Position numbers and translations under genes: made by a program. The notes below the pieces were generated by a model. That model was not told the DNA's origin, searched no databases, and worked only from the letters and a program-made list of their open reading frames with translations. Below, piece by piece: positions 62,701 through 64,000 of a stretch of 64,000 nucleotides of DNA (position 1 is its first letter; each line of letters begins with the position of its first letter). The stretch lies in assembly GCA_020725335.1 (NCBI GenBank), contig DYFF01000007.1, forward strand, positions 248,001 to 312,000, in the 5' to 3' direction. This DNA is from Thermodesulfovibrio sp. (lineage in GTDB: Bacteria > Nitrospirota > Thermodesulfovibrionia > Thermodesulfovibrionales > Thermodesulfovibrionaceae).

Positions 62701-63832
62701 TTCTTAGATGATTTCTATTGTCACCAGCTATATATTCTTCGGAGAATCCTTTAACCTGAGGATAATGAAAGCCTATAGAAATTAAAGAATCTATATAAAA
62801 ATTGAGAATGTCCCTATTGTCTAAATCAAAAATTACCTCTCCAATTTCTTCAAGACTGAATAAAACTGCATCTGCATAGAGTTTAAAAAATATAGTCAAT
62901 TTTATGAATATTTTTTCTAATAAATCTATGGTTTTTTTTGTTGACAAAGAAGTTAAAAGAGGGAGAGAAATTTTAATATTTTTACCTATTTCTCTCAAAG
63001 AAAAATCATACAAGTCTGAAAGCACCTCATTTTCTGTAATCCAGAAAAAGTAATAAATCCTGTTTGGTAGATCAATCCAGACATCTTTTGATTGTAGGAA
63101 CTGTTTGTAAAGCTCCCGAAAAATATTAAATATTTCTATTCCCGAAGGAATTTTTATTAATTCATATAAATCATCATTATCTTTTATTTTTTTAGTATTT
63201 TTCTCTAACTCTTTATATAATGAGTTGTAAGCATTTTCAACAAATGGAAAACCTTGTGGGAATATCTCCTTATGATATGTTATGGGATTTTTAATTGAAT
63301 TAATTGACCTGTAGAGGCTAAATAAATATTTTTTGTATAATTCCTTGAAATTAACTACCAACTCTTCATCTACAAGTTGCGTTTTTATGAGAGTTTTGCC
63401 AATTATTCTAAGGCTATCAAGTCTTGGTAAGTAAGTGTCTATTTCAATTGAGAATAGATATCTAAAAACTTCCTTAGCTATAATTAAAAAATTCTGATAT
63501 TCTTTATCATTACATTCCTCGATTAGTTTCAAAGTCATTCTTAGAAGAGATTTGATGCAACTTTCTATAGTATCTCTCTTATGAAGATAATTCAGCAAAT
63601 AGCCAAATAAAAATCTTGTAGCTTCAAAACCTTCCGGATGCTTAAGATAATAATTAAAATATTTTATAAAATGAGTTTCAATTTCATAGGGTATATAGGG
63701 ACTACTGGGAAATTTTTCAAGTTTATTTAGAAGTTCTTCTACACTATTTAGAATTCCAGGATATGAAGAAAAAATTTTAATAATTTTATCTTTTTTTTCA
63801 GAATCGATTTTCATGTTGAAATTATTAAACAT
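59738..63832 (-). CDS. Giant PEP/pyruvate-binding (PPDK-like) protein lacking the C-terminal barrel
   Basis: A 1364-aa protein. Residues 1 to about 865 are a helix-rich region that I do not recognise. From about 870 comes a PPDK/PEP-synthase ATP-binding domain (GNKGHNLIKL, SVRSGGAISMPGMMNSFLNVG, YILQTREM), then the swivelling phospho-histidine domain with ARGGSTSHASIIATKLG (about H1297), and the protein stops at DYF. The PEP/pyruvate TIM barrel is absent, so it may phosphorylate another acceptor, as glucan dikinases do. Pairs with the atypical GAPDH gene. An alternative start is the second Met, six codons in. Confidence 0.78.
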   Translation of the reverse strand: MFNNFNMKIDSEKKDKIIKIFSSYPGILNSVEELLNKLEKFPSSPYIPYEIETHFIKYFNYYLKHPEGFEATRFLFGYLLNYLHKRDTIESCIKSLLRMTLKLIEECNDKEYQNFLIIAKEVFRYLFSIEIDTYLPRLDSLRIIGKTLIKTQLVDEELVVNFKELYKKYLFSLYRSINSIKNPITYHKEIFPQGFPFVENAYNSLYKELEKNTKKIKDNDDLYELIKIPSGIEIFNIFRELYKQFLQSKDVWIDLPNRIYYFFWITENEVLSDLYDFSLREIGKNIKISLPLLTSLSTKKTIDLLEKIFIKLTIFFKLYADAVLFSLEEIGEVIFDLDNRDILNFYIDSLISIGFHYPQVKGFSEEYIAGDNRNHLRNLRLWINLISKKPLLSRDLISSLSIYLFFGNVHIKDTDFFQRDITKLLNSEIIPLFYLVKPILRKLPVYFNEINAEGQLRTVSTEVDELFKRKDPLIHFIRKQVHVESSPLILELLKESIKFYINGKDSELKKYIPLEILESLSYEKEHFSEIGSLFNNLLNDFGSLENLLMSPLDLIGAKLNSYNFPSDYKTKVILAIRLYQLLYSKYYIDYCELEHFLKETLYLGLPDGSYLIEVLKNATLYKKIEALLGYLEELKEIIISPQKYEAFEDIAHKRHIAAGIPSVYGRYSERKFNALSVYLRLESLLNSLLDKIEQSLGLELITRATLFRIEKYLKLFLRILELNGISSQKFTNTLDMLTVALEIRRFTFSQYMDIFRNLSESVSDIVNTYCTAPYKKWLRKVIPIIYNLSEKTELENFEFINASSEKFLRDIVMQYPGLNQLDRIIGRIIKTAYNQAERLPYRELDLLMTYDPKKILCDIYTPKREINDRIHLGNKGHNLIKLATKDISVPPGFIITTEVFRCRDVINNFEPAREHLERELKDAIKRLEHSSKKQFADPSNPLLVSVRSGGAISMPGMMNSFLNVGINEDIAEGLSNQTGKPWFVWDSYRRFLQCWGMSFGLDRDEFDNLMNFYKKKYKVEFKIQFSPYQMKDVALAYKEFILSMGIKIEENPWNQLLIAVNQVFNSWNSIKAKAYREILGISEDWGTAVVVQKMVFGNLDTNSGSGVLFTRNPKDTSDKLVLWGDYTPGAQGEDIVSGLVNTFPISVEQKNYEGRINEKSLEESFPEIYKSLLQISEKLIYGEKWDHQEIEFTFEGRGKGDLYILQTREMSYSKGEMVTVFLPSPALNENKLGTGIGVSGGALSGKVVFDVDDINLLKAQEPEIPVILVRADTVPDDIVHIAKTDGILTARGGSTSHASIIATKLGKTCVVGFSKMIVQQNEKKCKIGKRILKKGDYISIDGRSGLVYFGKHETQKIYLSMDYF

Positions 63833-63912
63833 TATTAATATTAATCAATTATATCAAAAAATTATAGTAAACTAAATAATTTCTATGTTAAAATTTATAG
63901 AACTTCCAAAAA

Positions 63913-64000
63913 ATGAAAAGAAATATTTATTTTCACGATATTCACGAAGAATGCGGTGTCTTTGGGATATTCGGACATCCTGAAGCTGCTAATTTAACTT
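63913..64000 (+). CDS. purF: Amidophosphoribosyltransferase (5' end only)
   Basis: The frame runs off the window edge after 29 codons. The sequence EECGVFGIFGHPEAANLT is the N-terminus of PurF, with the nucleophilic cysteine of the glutaminase domain after a propeptide of about 12 residues. It catalyses the first step of purine synthesis. No Shine-Dalgarno sequence is seen; TAAAAT lies 18 nt before the ATG. No purine riboswitch is recognised upstream. Confidence 0.88.
   Translation, partial: MKRNIYFHDIHEECGVFGIFGHPEAANLT

Noticed and set aside
63833-63912. Possible purine riboswitch before purF
   Set aside because: The 80-bp gap is too short and lacks the conserved purine aptamer loops.

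Overview
This is an AT-rich, gene-dense bacterial chromosome segment. The gene content points to an anaerobic, probably thermophilic Nitrospirota bacterium of the Thermodesulfovibrio type: an HdrA-like flavoprotein with TusA, flavin-dependent ThyX, QueH rather than QueG, an SNF-free core DNA-repair set, pyruvate phosphate dikinase, and Gram-negative porin-like proteins. The taxonomic call is an inference from protein resemblance; no rRNA gene is visible.

Layout. 1-5.5 kb: tRNA-Ala/tRNA-Ile pair, then a tightly overlapping operon (DNA-repair radical SAM, its partner, glgB, mtaD-type deaminase). 5.6-9.6 kb: zinc alcohol dehydrogenase, exported metallo-beta-lactamase-fold protein, NodIJ-like ABC exporter, unknown secreted protein. 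9.6-16.7 kb: ppdK, a diguanylate cyclase, a beta-barrel porin followed by an S1/P1-nuclease-like secreted protein, and a TIGR02757 protein. 16.7-26.9 kb: leuC, then a long minus-strand operon ruvA-ruvB-queH-DUF2905-spoIID-queA-SPOR-phoH-HD phosphohydrolase-ybeY, and an FMN-dependent alpha-hydroxyacid oxidase-like protein. 27-32.4 kb: outer-membrane protein, ftsH-folP, argS. 32.6-40.3 kb: a plus-strand operon of ferredoxin, HdrA-like protein, TusA, periplasmic binding protein, histidine kinase, response regulator, isochorismatase, PHP phosphatase and a TPR protein. 40.3-48.6 kb: hisC-hisB-thyX-cysM, an inositol-phosphatase family protein, a PIF1-WYL helicase, an L,D-transpeptidase and an MTA phosphorylase. 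48.8-52.65 kb: a small decayed genomic island in a tRNA-Val gene. 53-64 kb: uvrA-rluD-YkgJ, DUF3108, TPR, an atypical GAPDH, a 1364-residue PPDK-like protein and the 5' end of purF.

Most notable points. (1) A 37-bp exact duplication of the tRNA-Val 3' end flanks about 3.7 kb holding a tyrosine-recombinase scrap, an SNF2-helicase scrap, EVE, SixA, THEP1, ADP-ribosylglycohydrolase and VapBC genes. (2) Many genes have a -10 box 5-8 nt before the start codon and no Shine-Dalgarno sequence, which implies widespread leaderless mRNAs; two divergent gene pairs are separated by only 21-22 bp with overlapping -10 boxes. (3) phoH appears to start at AUA, with a perfectly placed ribosome-binding site and an AUAG overlap with the preceding stop codon. 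(4) A compact UvrA, a PPDK-like protein lacking its PEP-binding barrel, and a shortened 7TM-HD phosphohydrolase depart from the usual family architectures.
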